Shown here one piece after another: positions 1 through 6,271 of a DNA stretch of 10,749 nt. The notes under the pieces were generated by a model that did no database searches, was not told the DNA's origin, and was given only the letters and a program-made list of their open reading frames with translations. The position numbers and the translations under genes are program-made. The DNA comes from an uncultured Desulfovibrio sp. (GTDB lineage Bacteria; Desulfobacterota; Desulfovibrionia; Desulfovibrionales; Desulfovibrionaceae), in NCBI GenBank assembly GCA_900550745.1, contig URTO01000037.1, forward strand, positions 1 to 10,749, given 5' to 3'. Positions within the stretch are counted from its first letter, which is position 1. Each line of letters opens with the position of its first letter.

Positions 1-14
1 AAGCACCCTATAGA

Positions 15-30
15 TGGAAATGTTTCTGCA
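15..30 (+). promoter_or_regulatory. Possible sigma-54 (-24/-12) promoter of the pilin gene
   Basis: The sequence TGGAAATGTTTCTGCA has a GG and a GC doublet at exactly the spacing of the sigma-54 consensus (TGGCAC-N5-TTGCA). It keeps TGG, the internal A and TGCA, but lacks the consensus C after TGG. Transcription would begin near position 41, giving a leader of about 60 bases before the pilin start. Pilin genes in Pseudomonas and Geobacter are known RpoN targets, which makes the assignment reasonable. A weak sigma-70 alternative (TATGAT at 45-50, no good -35) is also present. Confidence 0.35.
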
Positions 31-102
31 TCAAGCCTTATAGATATGATTTTTCCCGCTCAGATTTAAGATGATTTTAACATTTGTGGATGGAGGTATA
101 CA

Positions 103-723
103 ATGCAAAGGGACAGGGTACAGCAGGGCTTCACGCTCATTGAAATCATTTCCGTCTTGGTCATCCTCGGCATTCTCGCCGCTGTGGCCGTTCCGAAGTA
201 TTATGACTTGCAGCAGGATGCGCAGAAAAAAGCTGCGATGGCCGTTGTTGCTGAAGTGCAGGCCCGCGTGAACCTGAAATTCGGACAGGAGCTTTTGGCG
301 GGAAAGTCTTGTACTGCGGCACAAGGCCTTGCGGAGGCATTGGCAACAAGCCCTGCCGATTTGGGAGGCTGGAAGCTGACGTTAGGGACTAAAAAAGATA
401 GTGTTTATTCGGTTACTGATGCCACGCCTCCCGGAGCGAATGCAACTGCTGTTGCCCTTGCCAATGCCAATATCAGCATCGCCGCATGCCGCACGGCGAC
501 GGCGGCCCCGAACGCGATCAGCGTGTTGAACACCATACTGAACACGGGCCAGCCCCACGAGCCGGTTTCCTGCCGGATAGCGGCGACAGTCACCAGACAG
601 GGCGCGTACAGCAGCACAAACACCAGCAGGGCCAAGGCGGTGGCGGGCGTCCAACGCCCATCGTTACGGATCTGCTGTGCCAGCGGCGTAGGCTCCTCCG
701 GATCGATATCGCCGAGGGAATAG
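103..723 (+). CDS. Type IV prepilin-like protein, C-terminus chimeric with antisense feoB
   Basis: The N-terminus is a classic class III signal: a short basic leader ending in Gly9, then FTLIE with the conserved Glu at mature position 5, and a hydrophobic helix to about residue 30 (PKYYDLQQ follows). Such proteins are cleaved and N-methylated by PilD and assembled into type IV pili or a type II secretion pseudopilus. The ATG at 103 follows GGAGG (92-96) at good spacing. Residues 1 to about 125 look like a small pilin with a variable domain and Cys70/Cys129. From about residue 130 the frame is simply the complement of the conserved FeoB C-terminal membrane region, becomes Arg/Ser-rich and ends at TAG 721-723. 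The native stop therefore seems to be lost. The true protein may be a truncated or read-through pilin, and function is uncertain. No other pilus genes are in view. Confidence 0.7.
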   Translation: MQRDRVQQGFTLIEIISVLVILGILAAVAVPKYYDLQQDAQKKAAMAVVAEVQARVNLKFGQELLAGKSCTAAQGLAEALATSPADLGGWKLTLGTKKDSVYSVTDATPPGANATAVALANANISIAACRTATAAPNAISVLNTILNTGQPHEPVSCRIAATVTRQGAYSSTNTSRAKAVAGVQRPSLRICCASGVGSSGSISPRE

Positions 724-2660
724 GCCGTGCCGAGCGTGGCGACGATCACTTCCTTCGCCGCGAAGCCGCCCACCAATGCGATGTCCGTGCGCCAATCGAA
801 CCCGGCGGGACGTGTCAAAGGCTCAAGGGCCATGCCGAGGCGTCCGGCGAACGAATGCTGGAGCGCCTGTTCCGCGCGCTCACCGTGCAGGGCCGCAAGC
901 TGCCCTTCGAGGGAGGCCACATCGCCGCCCGAAGCCTTCTCTTCCTCAAGGTTCGCCTCAATGGTCTGCTGCCTGCCCGCGAAGTGCGCCCGCGTATCCA
1001 GCGGCAGCCGCGGATACGCCATAGCCGCCCACAGGATGATGGAAATGGCGAGGATGACCGTACCGGCCTTCTTCAGATACTCGAATGTGCGCTCGCCCGT
1101 GTGGATCGCCAGCCCCAGCGTCGTGGGCAGGCGATAGGGAGGGAGCTCCATAACGAACGGCGTGGACGGCCCGCGTATGATCGTCGAACGCAGCAGCCGC
1201 GCCGTGAGCAGGGCCACCACCCAGCCGGTGAGCGTCAGGCCGAACATGACCGCCGCCTCATGGCCGGGGAAAAAGACGCCGGAAAAAAGGATGAAGACCG
1301 GCAGCTTGGCTCCACAGGCCATGAAAGGCACGGTCAACAGCGTCGCGATTTTTTCGCGGGGGCTCCGCAGGGTGCGGGCCGCCAGCACGCCGGGCACGGC
1401 ACAGCCGCCGGCAATGCCCCCGCCAACGATGAACGGCATCACCGAACAGCCATGCAACCCGAAAATACGGAAAATGCGGTCGAGCATGTAGGCCATGCGC
1501 GCCATGTACCCGGTATCTTCAAGAAAGGCGATTTGAAGGAATATCAGCATGATGAGCGGGACAAAGCTCATGACGCCGCCCACGCCGTCGATGATGCCCG
1601 AAAGCACCAGCGACTTGAGCTGTCCGTCGGGGAGCACGGCGTCCGCGCCTTCCCGCAGCAGGGCAAACCCCTGCTCCACCCAGCCCATCGGGATCTCCCC
1701 AATGGTGAAGGTAATGGTATACAGCAGATAAAGCACGCCGAGCATGATCGCCGGGCCCATGAACGGATGCGTCAGCACCTTGTCCATACGATCCGAGAAC
1801 TGGATGCGCGCGTGCATGTCCTGAAGCCGGATCAGCACCCCGTCCCGCAGCAGCGAGGAAATGAACCCGTAGCGGTAATCCGCGATGACGGCTTCGGGCC
1901 ACGTATTCAGCGTATCCCGCAAATGCCGCGCCACCCCATCCACCTGCCGCTCCAGATCGGCGGCAAGCTCCGGGGCTTCTGCGCGGCTGCGGGTGAGGAT
2001 TTCCTCGTCCTGCTCCAGCAGCTTGAGCGCGACCCACCGCGCCGGGTATTCCGAGGCCAGCAGCCCGGCCTCGGCAATGGCGGCTTCCATATCCCGCAGC
2101 ACGGGATCAAGGTCGGGCCCATACGAAATATGCAGCGGCTTCCACGGCTCGCCGCGCTTGGTTTCGACGTAGGCTTCCGCCGCCTTCAAGAGTTCGGGCA
2201 GCCCTTCGCCCGTGCGGGCCACGGTCGCCATGACCGGGAAGCCCAGACGCTGCGACAGGCGCTCCATATCAATGGTCATGCCCTGCTTGGCGGCCTCGTC
2301 CATCATGTTCAGGGCCAGCACCACGGGCACGCCGAGTTCCAAGAGCTGGATGGTCAGGTAGAGGTTGCGTTCCAGCGCGCCCGCATTGAGCACGTCGATG
2401 ACCACGTCGGGCCGTTCCTGCGCCAGCACATGCCGGGCGACCGTCTCCTCCTGCGTATAGGCGGTCAGGGAATACGTCCCCGGCAGGTCGATAAAGCGCA
2501 CATTCCGCCCGGAAGGCATCTTGATGAAGCCTTCCTTCTTTTCCACGGTAATGCCGGGATAATTGCCCACATGCTGGTGCGAGCCGGTCAGCGCGTTGAA
2601 GGCCGTCGTCTTGCCCGAATTCGGGTTGCCCGCGAGGGCTATGGTAAGCTGCGGCTCCAT
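405..2660 (-). CDS. feoB: Ferrous iron transporter FeoB
   Basis: This is the GTPase-linked inner-membrane Fe(II) importer. The N-terminal G domain shows G1 GNPNSGKTT (residues 11-19), G3 DLPG (58-61) and G4 NMMD (118-121), followed by the FeoB helical spacer up to about residue 290. The membrane part carries two Gate-type segments, with the conserved stretch GCSVMPF (404-410), GGCAVPG (418-424) and FMACGAKLPVF (446-456), and later GGFAAKEVIVATLGT (631-645). The length (751 aa) is normal for the family. The start is ATG, 6 nt after the feoA stop, so the two are co-transcribed and probably translationally coupled. The family-like sequence ends near residue 728. The last ~22 residues are Ala-rich and lie antisense to the pilin gene, stopping at TAA (405-407), so the native stop was probably lost in a 3'-end fusion. 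Core function should be intact. Confidence 0.95.
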   Translation of the reverse strand: MEPQLTIALAGNPNSGKTTAFNALTGSHQHVGNYPGITVEKKEGFIKMPSGRNVRFIDLPGTYSLTAYTQEETVARHVLAQERPDVVIDVLNAGALERNLYLTIQLLELGVPVVLALNMMDEAAKQGMTIDMERLSQRLGFPVMATVARTGEGLPELLKAAEAYVETKRGEPWKPLHISYGPDLDPVLRDMEAAIAEAGLLASEYPARWVALKLLEQDEEILTRSRAEAPELAADLERQVDGVARHLRDTLNTWPEAVIADYRYGFISSLLRDGVLIRLQDMHARIQFSDRMDKVLTHPFMGPAIMLGVLYLLYTITFTIGEIPMGWVEQGFALLREGADAVLPDGQLKSLVLSGIIDGVGGVMSFVPLIMLIFLQIAFLEDTGYMARMAYMLDRIFRIFGLHGCSVMPFIVGGGIAGGCAVPGVLAARTLRSPREKIATLLTVPFMACGAKLPVFILFSGVFFPGHEAAVMFGLTLTGWVVALLTARLLRSTIIRGPSTPFVMELPPYRLPTTLGLAIHTGERTFEYLKKAGTVILAISIILWAAMAYPRLPLDTRAHFAGRQQTIEANLEEEKASGGDVASLEGQLAALHGERAEQALQHSFAGRLGMALEPLTRPAGFDWRTDIALVGGFAAKEVIVATLGTAYSLGDIDPEEPTPLAQQIRNDGRWTPATALALLVFVLLYAPCLVTVAAIRQETGSWGWPVFSMVFNTLIAFGAAVAVRHAAMLILALARATAVAFAPGGVASVTE

Positions 2661-2666
2661 GAGGCA

Positions 2667-3011
2667 TCAGCCCGCCTGTTCCAGCGGTTCGACGACGATG
2701 TAGTCGGCTTCGTTGTTCCTGAGGCTGAGCGTGAACCCCGGCAGGCGCAGGGCCACAGGATCGCGCAGCGGGGCGCGTCCCACCACCTCCACTTCCGCGC
2801 CGGGGATGAGCCCCATATCCCGGATGCGCCGCCCCAGCTCGCCGCTGGCCTGCACATGGGCGATGCGGGCTTTCTGCCCCTCCTTCATCCTGCGCAGGGA
2901 AATGAGCCCGGCGTCCTGCATCTCCTTGGAAATGGGACAGCCTTCGCCGCCGCACGAACGGGCTTCGGCGCAATCATGCTCCCCACGCTTTCTATGGCAA
3001 AATCCAAACAT
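2667..3011 (-). CDS. feoA: FeoA-domain protein with Cys-rich N-terminus
   Basis: Residues 36-112 form a FeoA (SH3-like) domain. It has the hallmark pattern with GELGRRIRDMGLIPGAEVEVV (part of residues 57-77) and a final strand ADYIVVEPL. FeoA is a small cytosolic partner of FeoB needed for Fe(II) uptake. The ATG at 3011 is preferred because a GGGGG stretch lies just upstream and because any longer reading frame would overlap the preceding Cys-rich gene. The 114-aa protein is longer than the usual 75-85 aa because of an N-terminal extension with Cys5, Cys14, Cys20 and Cys25 plus nearby His residues. That extension could bind iron or an Fe-S cluster, which is inference only. The gene lies 26 nt after the Cys-rich membrane protein gene and 6 nt before feoB. 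Confidence 0.9.
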   Translation of the reverse strand: MFGFCHRKRGEHDCAEARSCGGEGCPISKEMQDAGLISLRRMKEGQKARIAHVQASGELGRRIRDMGLIPGAEVEVVGRAPLRDPVALRLPGFTLSLRNNEADYIVVEPLEQAG

Positions 3012-3037
3012 ACTGTCCCCCGGCTTCAGCTTTATCG

Positions 3038-3241
3038 TCACATCCGGCGCCGCCCCTCTGGGAAGGCGCATCCCCGGCCCCGGCGGGCCCCGTGGCAGCC
3101 GGCGCAGCCGCCGCTGCATACCGGACGTTTCATGGCATTGATCCTGCGGCATACGAGCCACGCCGCAGCGAGGATCGACACGGCGAGCAGGGATTCCCAC
3201 GAAAAAACGCTTCCAGCGGCGAAAACAGGTTCCGCGTCCAT
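3038..3241 (-). CDS. FeoB-associated Cys-rich membrane protein
   Basis: This 67-residue protein has one predicted membrane helix (about residues 15-31), a basic stop-transfer segment, and then a Cys cluster CSGGCAGC (42-49) with a further Cys at about 58. That is the plan of the small FeoB-associated Cys-rich membrane protein family found in feo operons, thought to help Fe(II) transfer or FeoB function. The exact role is not settled. The start is well supported: ATG at 3241 is preceded by a strong GGGAGGAGG ribosome-binding site, with a promoter about 30 bases further upstream. It is the first gene of the operon, ahead of feoA and feoB, whereas it more often follows feoB in other genomes (from memory). 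Confidence 0.8.
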   Translation of the reverse strand: MDAEPVFAAGSVFSWESLLAVSILAAAWLVCRRINAMKRPVCSGGCAGCHGARRGRGCAFPEGRRRM

Positions 3242-3277
3242 GCCTCCTCCCTGATGATGCCGATTTGATCTGCCTTT

Positions 3278-3305
3278 TCTATAGTTTTTTGAAAATAAAT
3301 GTCAA
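3278..3305 (-). promoter_or_regulatory. Sigma-70-type promoter of the feo operon
   Basis: On the minus strand a perfect -35 TTGACA (complement of 3300-3305) is followed after 16 nt by TATAGA (complement of 3278-3283). Transcription would begin near 3271, about 30 bases before the start codon of the Cys-rich protein. The spacer is very AT-rich. A Fur-box-like dyad covers the -35 and part of the spacer. Confidence 0.7.
3290..3304. promoter_or_regulatory. Putative Fur box in the feo promoter
   Basis: TGAAAATAAATGTCA is a 7-1-7 dyad matching the classic Fur half-sites TGATAAT/ATTATCA at 11 of 14 positions, with TGA and TCA at the ends. It also resembles the TGAAAAT-type Fur motif described for Desulfovibrio (from memory). 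It overlaps the -35 element and spacer of the feo promoter, where a bound Fe(II)-Fur would block RNA polymerase. This is what is expected for iron-repressed feo genes. Confidence 0.6.
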
Positions 3306-3344
3306 TTTAGGCATGAGAACATTTTGCCCGGCATCCCCGGTTTC

Positions 3345-3373
3345 TTGCCCTTACCCCGCATCTCGTCTATACT
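3345..3373 (+). promoter_or_regulatory. Promoter of the OppD/DppD-type ATPase gene
   Basis: A -35-like TTGCCC (3345-3350) and a good -10 TATACT (3368-3373) are separated by 17 nt, pointing right. The start codon at 3408 follows a GGAG at 3396-3399. The promoter is divergent from the feo promoter, with about 40 bp between the two -35 elements. Confidence 0.5.
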
Positions 3374-3407
3374 TTTTTTTATTCACAACTTTCTTCGGAG
3401 CGTCCCC

Positions 3408-4427
3408 ATGTCCCTTTCCGCAAGCGCACCTTCCCCAATCCCAGCCACCTCCGCCCCGCTGCTGCAGGCGGAAGGCGTCACCGTGCGGTTCGACGCCTGC
3501 GAACGCCCGTTCGACGTGGTGCGTGACGTGTCGTTTACGCTGCATCCGGGGCGCACGCTCTGCCTCGTGGGGGAATCCGGCTGCGGCAAGAGCATGACGG
3601 CGCTGTCCCTGCTCCGCCTCATCCCCGAACCGGGGCGCCTCGCCGCCGGGCGTATCCTCTTTGAGGGCCGCGACCTTGCCGGATTGCCCGAATCCGAGAT
3701 GGAACGCGTGCGGGGGCGCGACATCGGCATGATCTTTCAGGAACCCATGACCTCGCTCAATCCGGTCATCCGGGTAGGAGAACAGGTCGCGGAGCCGCTC
3801 ATGCGCCACCTGCGCCTGTCAAAGAAGGCCGCGCTCGCCGAAGCCGTGGAACTGTTCCGGCTGGTCGGCATCCCCGCGCCGGACATGCGCGTCCGCGACT
3901 ACCCGCACCAGCTTTCCGGCGGCATGCGCCAGCGCGTCATGATCGCCACGGCGCTGGCCTGCAAGCCCCGCCTCCTGCTCGCCGACGAACCCACCACAGC
4001 CCTCGACGTGACCATACAAGGCCAGATACTCGCCCTGCTCGGCGATCTTTCCCGCGAACGCGGCATGGGGCTCCTGCTCATCACCCACGATCTCGGCGTG
4101 GTGGCGGAAATGGCCGACGAAGTGGGCGTCATGTACGCCGGGCGCATCGTGGAGCGCGCGCCCGTGCGGGCCCTGTTCGCCGAACCGCTCCACCCTTACA
4201 CGCGGGGCCTCATCCGCTCCGCGCCGACGCTCGACACACCCCCGTCGGCGAAGCTGGACGCCATCCCCGGCACGGTGCCCTCGCCCGGCGATCTCCCGCA
4301 GGGATGCCCCTTCCGGCCGCGCTGCCCGGAAGCGCATGGGCGCTGTTTCAAGACGCCGCCCACCGTCGAATCAGCCGGGTCAGACGGCGTCCGGGAAGTC
4401 TGCTGCTGGCTTGCCGAAGCAAGGTAA
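3408..4427 (+). CDS. Solitary OppD/DppD-family peptide ABC transporter ATPase
   Basis: The 339-aa protein has all ABC motifs: Walker A GESGCGKS (55-62), Q-loop Gln111, signature LSGGM (169-173), Walker B LLLADE (189-194) and the H-loop His (227). The C-terminal oligopeptide/dipeptide extension is present, with HPYTRGL (262-268), GCPFRPRCP (299-307) and Cys at 300, 306, 313 and 332/333. This Cys pattern fits the [4Fe-4S] site reported in OppD-type ATPases. Such subunits power di/oligopeptide or nickel import with an OppF partner, two permeases and a binding protein, but none of these is in the window, so the subunit may serve a transporter encoded elsewhere. ATG 3408 was chosen for its GGAG and because upstream in-frame codons fall within the promoter. 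The substrate cannot be told from sequence. Confidence 0.85.
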   Translation: MSLSASAPSPIPATSAPLLQAEGVTVRFDACERPFDVVRDVSFTLHPGRTLCLVGESGCGKSMTALSLLRLIPEPGRLAAGRILFEGRDLAGLPESEMERVRGRDIGMIFQEPMTSLNPVIRVGEQVAEPLMRHLRLSKKAALAEAVELFRLVGIPAPDMRVRDYPHQLSGGMRQRVMIATALACKPRLLLADEPTTALDVTIQGQILALLGDLSRERGMGLLLITHDLGVVAEMADEVGVMYAGRIVERAPVRALFAEPLHPYTRGLIRSAPTLDTPPSAKLDAIPGTVPSPGDLPQGCPFRPRCPEAHGRCFKTPPTVESAGSDGVREVCCWLAEAR

Positions 4428-4430
4428 GTG

Positions 4431-4458
4431 TTGCCGAATGCGGGTTCAGTCCTATATA
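4431..4458 (+). promoter_or_regulatory. Possible promoter upstream of grpE
   Basis: TTGCCG (4431-4436) and TATATA (4453-4458) are spaced by 16 nt in the 93-bp gap between the ATPase gene and grpE. Neither hexamer is a full match. No CIRCE repeat and no clear sigma-32 promoter is seen here, so heat-shock control of this grpE is not supported by the sequence. Read-through from the ATPase promoter is also possible, as no terminator hairpin is evident in the gap. Confidence 0.35.
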
Positions 4459-4520
4459 GAGTGTTGGCAGATGCGTCACGGAGACGGCGCGCTGCCGAAT
4501 ATGATCATTAAGGAGCTAGC

Positions 4521-5087
4521 ATGACCGATACACGTGATCCCCAGAACGAAAAAGAACAGAACGGCGCCACCGAAGAAAACCTTACGGAACCCGCGCAGGC
4601 CCCTGAAAAAACGCTTGAGGAGCAGTGCCGCGAAGAAATTTGCCCCACGTGCACGGTCAAGGCCGAAGCGGATGAGACCAGGCTGCGCGCCCTCGCGGAA
4701 ATGGAAAATTTCAAGAAACGCATCCAGCGCGACCATGACGAGTACATGCGCTACGCCAGCGAACCGGTGCTTAAGGATCTCCTGCCCGCGCTGGACAGCC
4801 TTGATCTCGCCATCCAGTACGGCGGCAACGACGAAACCTGTAAAAGCCTGCTCACCGGCGTGATCATGACCCGCAAGCTGCTCCTTGACGCGCTCAAGAA
4901 CCACGGCTTCGACGTTGCTGGGGAAGTGGGCGAATCTTTCAACCCCGATATCCATGACGCCGTTTCCTATGAAGAACGGGATGACATGGAGCCCGGCCTG
5001 GTCAGCACCCTGCACCAGCGCGGCTACCGCCTGAAAGACCGCCTGCTGCGTCCCGCCAAAGTATCCGTCAGCCGCAAGCCCGCCTGA
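4521..5087 (+). CDS. grpE: Nucleotide exchange factor GrpE
   Basis: GrpE releases ADP from the chaperone DnaK. The 188-aa protein has a charged disordered N-terminus (1-30), a long helix with the family core NFKKRIQRDHDEYMRYA (63-79), the segment LLPALDSLDLAI, and the C-terminal beta domain with GESFNPDIHDAV and RGYRLKDRLLRPAKV. The length is typical. The ATG follows AAGGAG (4510-4515) with 5-nt spacing. A CPTC motif (about residues 41-44) sits at the start of the helix, which is unusual for GrpE in general though possibly common in this lineage. The stop codon is only 2 nt before the MCE permease start. dnaK, dnaJ and hrcA are not nearby, so this grpE travels with a lipid-transport operon rather than with chaperone genes. 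Confidence 0.95.
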   Translation: MTDTRDPQNEKEQNGATEENLTEPAQAPEKTLEEQCREEICPTCTVKAEADETRLRALAEMENFKKRIQRDHDEYMRYASEPVLKDLLPALDSLDLAIQYGGNDETCKSLLTGVIMTRKLLLDALKNHGFDVAGEVGESFNPDIHDAVSYEERDDMEPGLVSTLHQRGYRLKDRLLRPAKVSVSRKPA

Positions 5088-5089
5088 CG

Positions 5090-6271
5090 ATGGCAGCCGA
5101 ACCGACGACAAGAAGCAGGGCGTCCGCCCCTCTCGGAGGCGCATTGCGCGCCGAGAGCTCGGAGGGCGTCCTGCGCGTCATTTTCAGCGGCGAATGGAAA
5201 CGGGAGCTGCTTGGGCCGGACTTTTTTCAGAAGCGCGACGAAGCGCTGCGTGAGGCGGAAAGGCTCCTGAAGGAGGCCCGCAGCGTCGAACTCCTCGGCG
5301 AGGATCTCGGCGAATGGGACAGCGGCGTGCTCGTGGTCACCACCCGGCTCGTCACCCTCGCCGGAGAGCGCAACATCCCGCTTGATGACGCCCGCCTCCC
5401 CGAAGGCATCCGCAACCTGACCAAGCTGGCCCTCGCGGTTCCCCCGAACACCGCCGCGCAGCGTAAGGCCCAAAAGACGGGCTTCCTCGAACGGGTCGGC
5501 GGCTTTGCGCTGGCCGTCCCCAACATGGCCCGCGATATTTTCGATTTCATCGGCGAGCTTGTCCTCAGCGCCGGAAGGCTGTTCCGGGGCCGCTCCTCCT
5601 GCACGTCGGCCAATGTCTGGCTCGCCGTTCAGGAAAGCGGCGTGGAGGCCCTGCCCATCGTTTCGCTGATCAGCCTGCTCGTGGGCCTGATCCTCGCCTT
5701 CGTCGGCGTGATCCAGCTCAAGATGTTCGGTGCGGAAATCTACGTTTCCAGCCTCGTCGCCGTGAGCATGACCCGCATCATGGGCGCGATCATGACCGGC
5801 ATCATCATCGCGGGCCGTACCGGGGCCTCCTATGCCGCCGTCATCGGGACCATGCAGGTCAATGAGGAAATCGACGCCCTCACCACGCTCGGCGTGGCCC
5901 CTTCCGACTACCTCATCATGCCCCGCATCCTCGCCCTCACCGCCATGACGCCGCTGCTCGTGCTCTACTCCGACTTCATGGGCATCATGGGCGGCTTCAT
6001 CGTCGGCGCCGGGATACTCGGCCTTGATCCTATGGAATACTACACATTTACCCAGAAAGGTTTCAACATCAACAACCTCTGGGTGGGTATGACGCACGGC
6101 GCGGTTTACGGCATGCTCATCGCCATAACCGGCTGTTATCAGGGCCTGCGCTGCGGCCGCAACGCCGAAGCCGTCGGCAAGGCGACCACCTCGGCCGTGG
6201 TCTACTCCATCGTGGGCATCGTGCTGTCCACGGCTGTCCTCACCATCCTCTTCAATATTTTGAACATATGA
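5090..6271 (+). CDS. mlaE: STAS-MlaE fusion: MCE lipid ABC transporter permease
   Basis: This is the integral membrane permease of an MCE (Mla-type) phospholipid transporter in the inner membrane. Residues 25-115 form a poorly conserved STAS-like (MlaB-type) domain. Residues 150-393 form the MlaE/DUF140 permease with about five hydrophobic segments and the signature GRTGASYAAVIGTM, QVNEEIDAL (242-264). Fusion of the STAS domain to the permease replaces a separate MlaB, an arrangement common outside enterobacteria. The ATG lies 2 nt after the grpE stop with no clear Shine-Dalgarno, implying translational coupling. Its stop overlaps the start of mlaF in an ATGA. Transport direction cannot be deduced from the sequence. 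Confidence 0.9.
   Translation: MAAEPTTRSRASAPLGGALRAESSEGVLRVIFSGEWKRELLGPDFFQKRDEALREAERLLKEARSVELLGEDLGEWDSGVLVVTTRLVTLAGERNIPLDDARLPEGIRNLTKLALAVPPNTAAQRKAQKTGFLERVGGFALAVPNMARDIFDFIGELVLSAGRLFRGRSSCTSANVWLAVQESGVEALPIVSLISLLVGLILAFVGVIQLKMFGAEIYVSSLVAVSMTRIMGAIMTGIIIAGRTGASYAAVIGTMQVNEEIDALTTLGVAPSDYLIMPRILALTAMTPLLVLYSDFMGIMGGFIVGAGILGLDPMEYYTFTQKGFNINNLWVGMTHGAVYGMLIAITGCYQGLRCGRNAEAVGKATTSAVVYSIVGIVLSTAVLTILFNILNI

Noticed and set aside
3012..3200. Longer N-terminus for FeoA
   Set aside because: The extra residues are low-complexity Arg/Pro sequence and would overlap the Cys-rich membrane protein gene, while ATG 3011 has a G-rich site in front.
486..3254. A very long open frame on the + strand opposite the feo genes
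   Set aside because: It is exactly antisense to feoB, feoA and the Cys-rich gene, is rich in His, Arg and Gln, shows no family motif and arises from GC-rich codon bias of the true genes.
4428..4520. CIRCE or sigma-32 heat-shock element before grpE
   Set aside because: Only a GAGTGTTGG half-like sequence is present; there is no TTAGCACTC partner at the right distance and no sigma-32 pattern.
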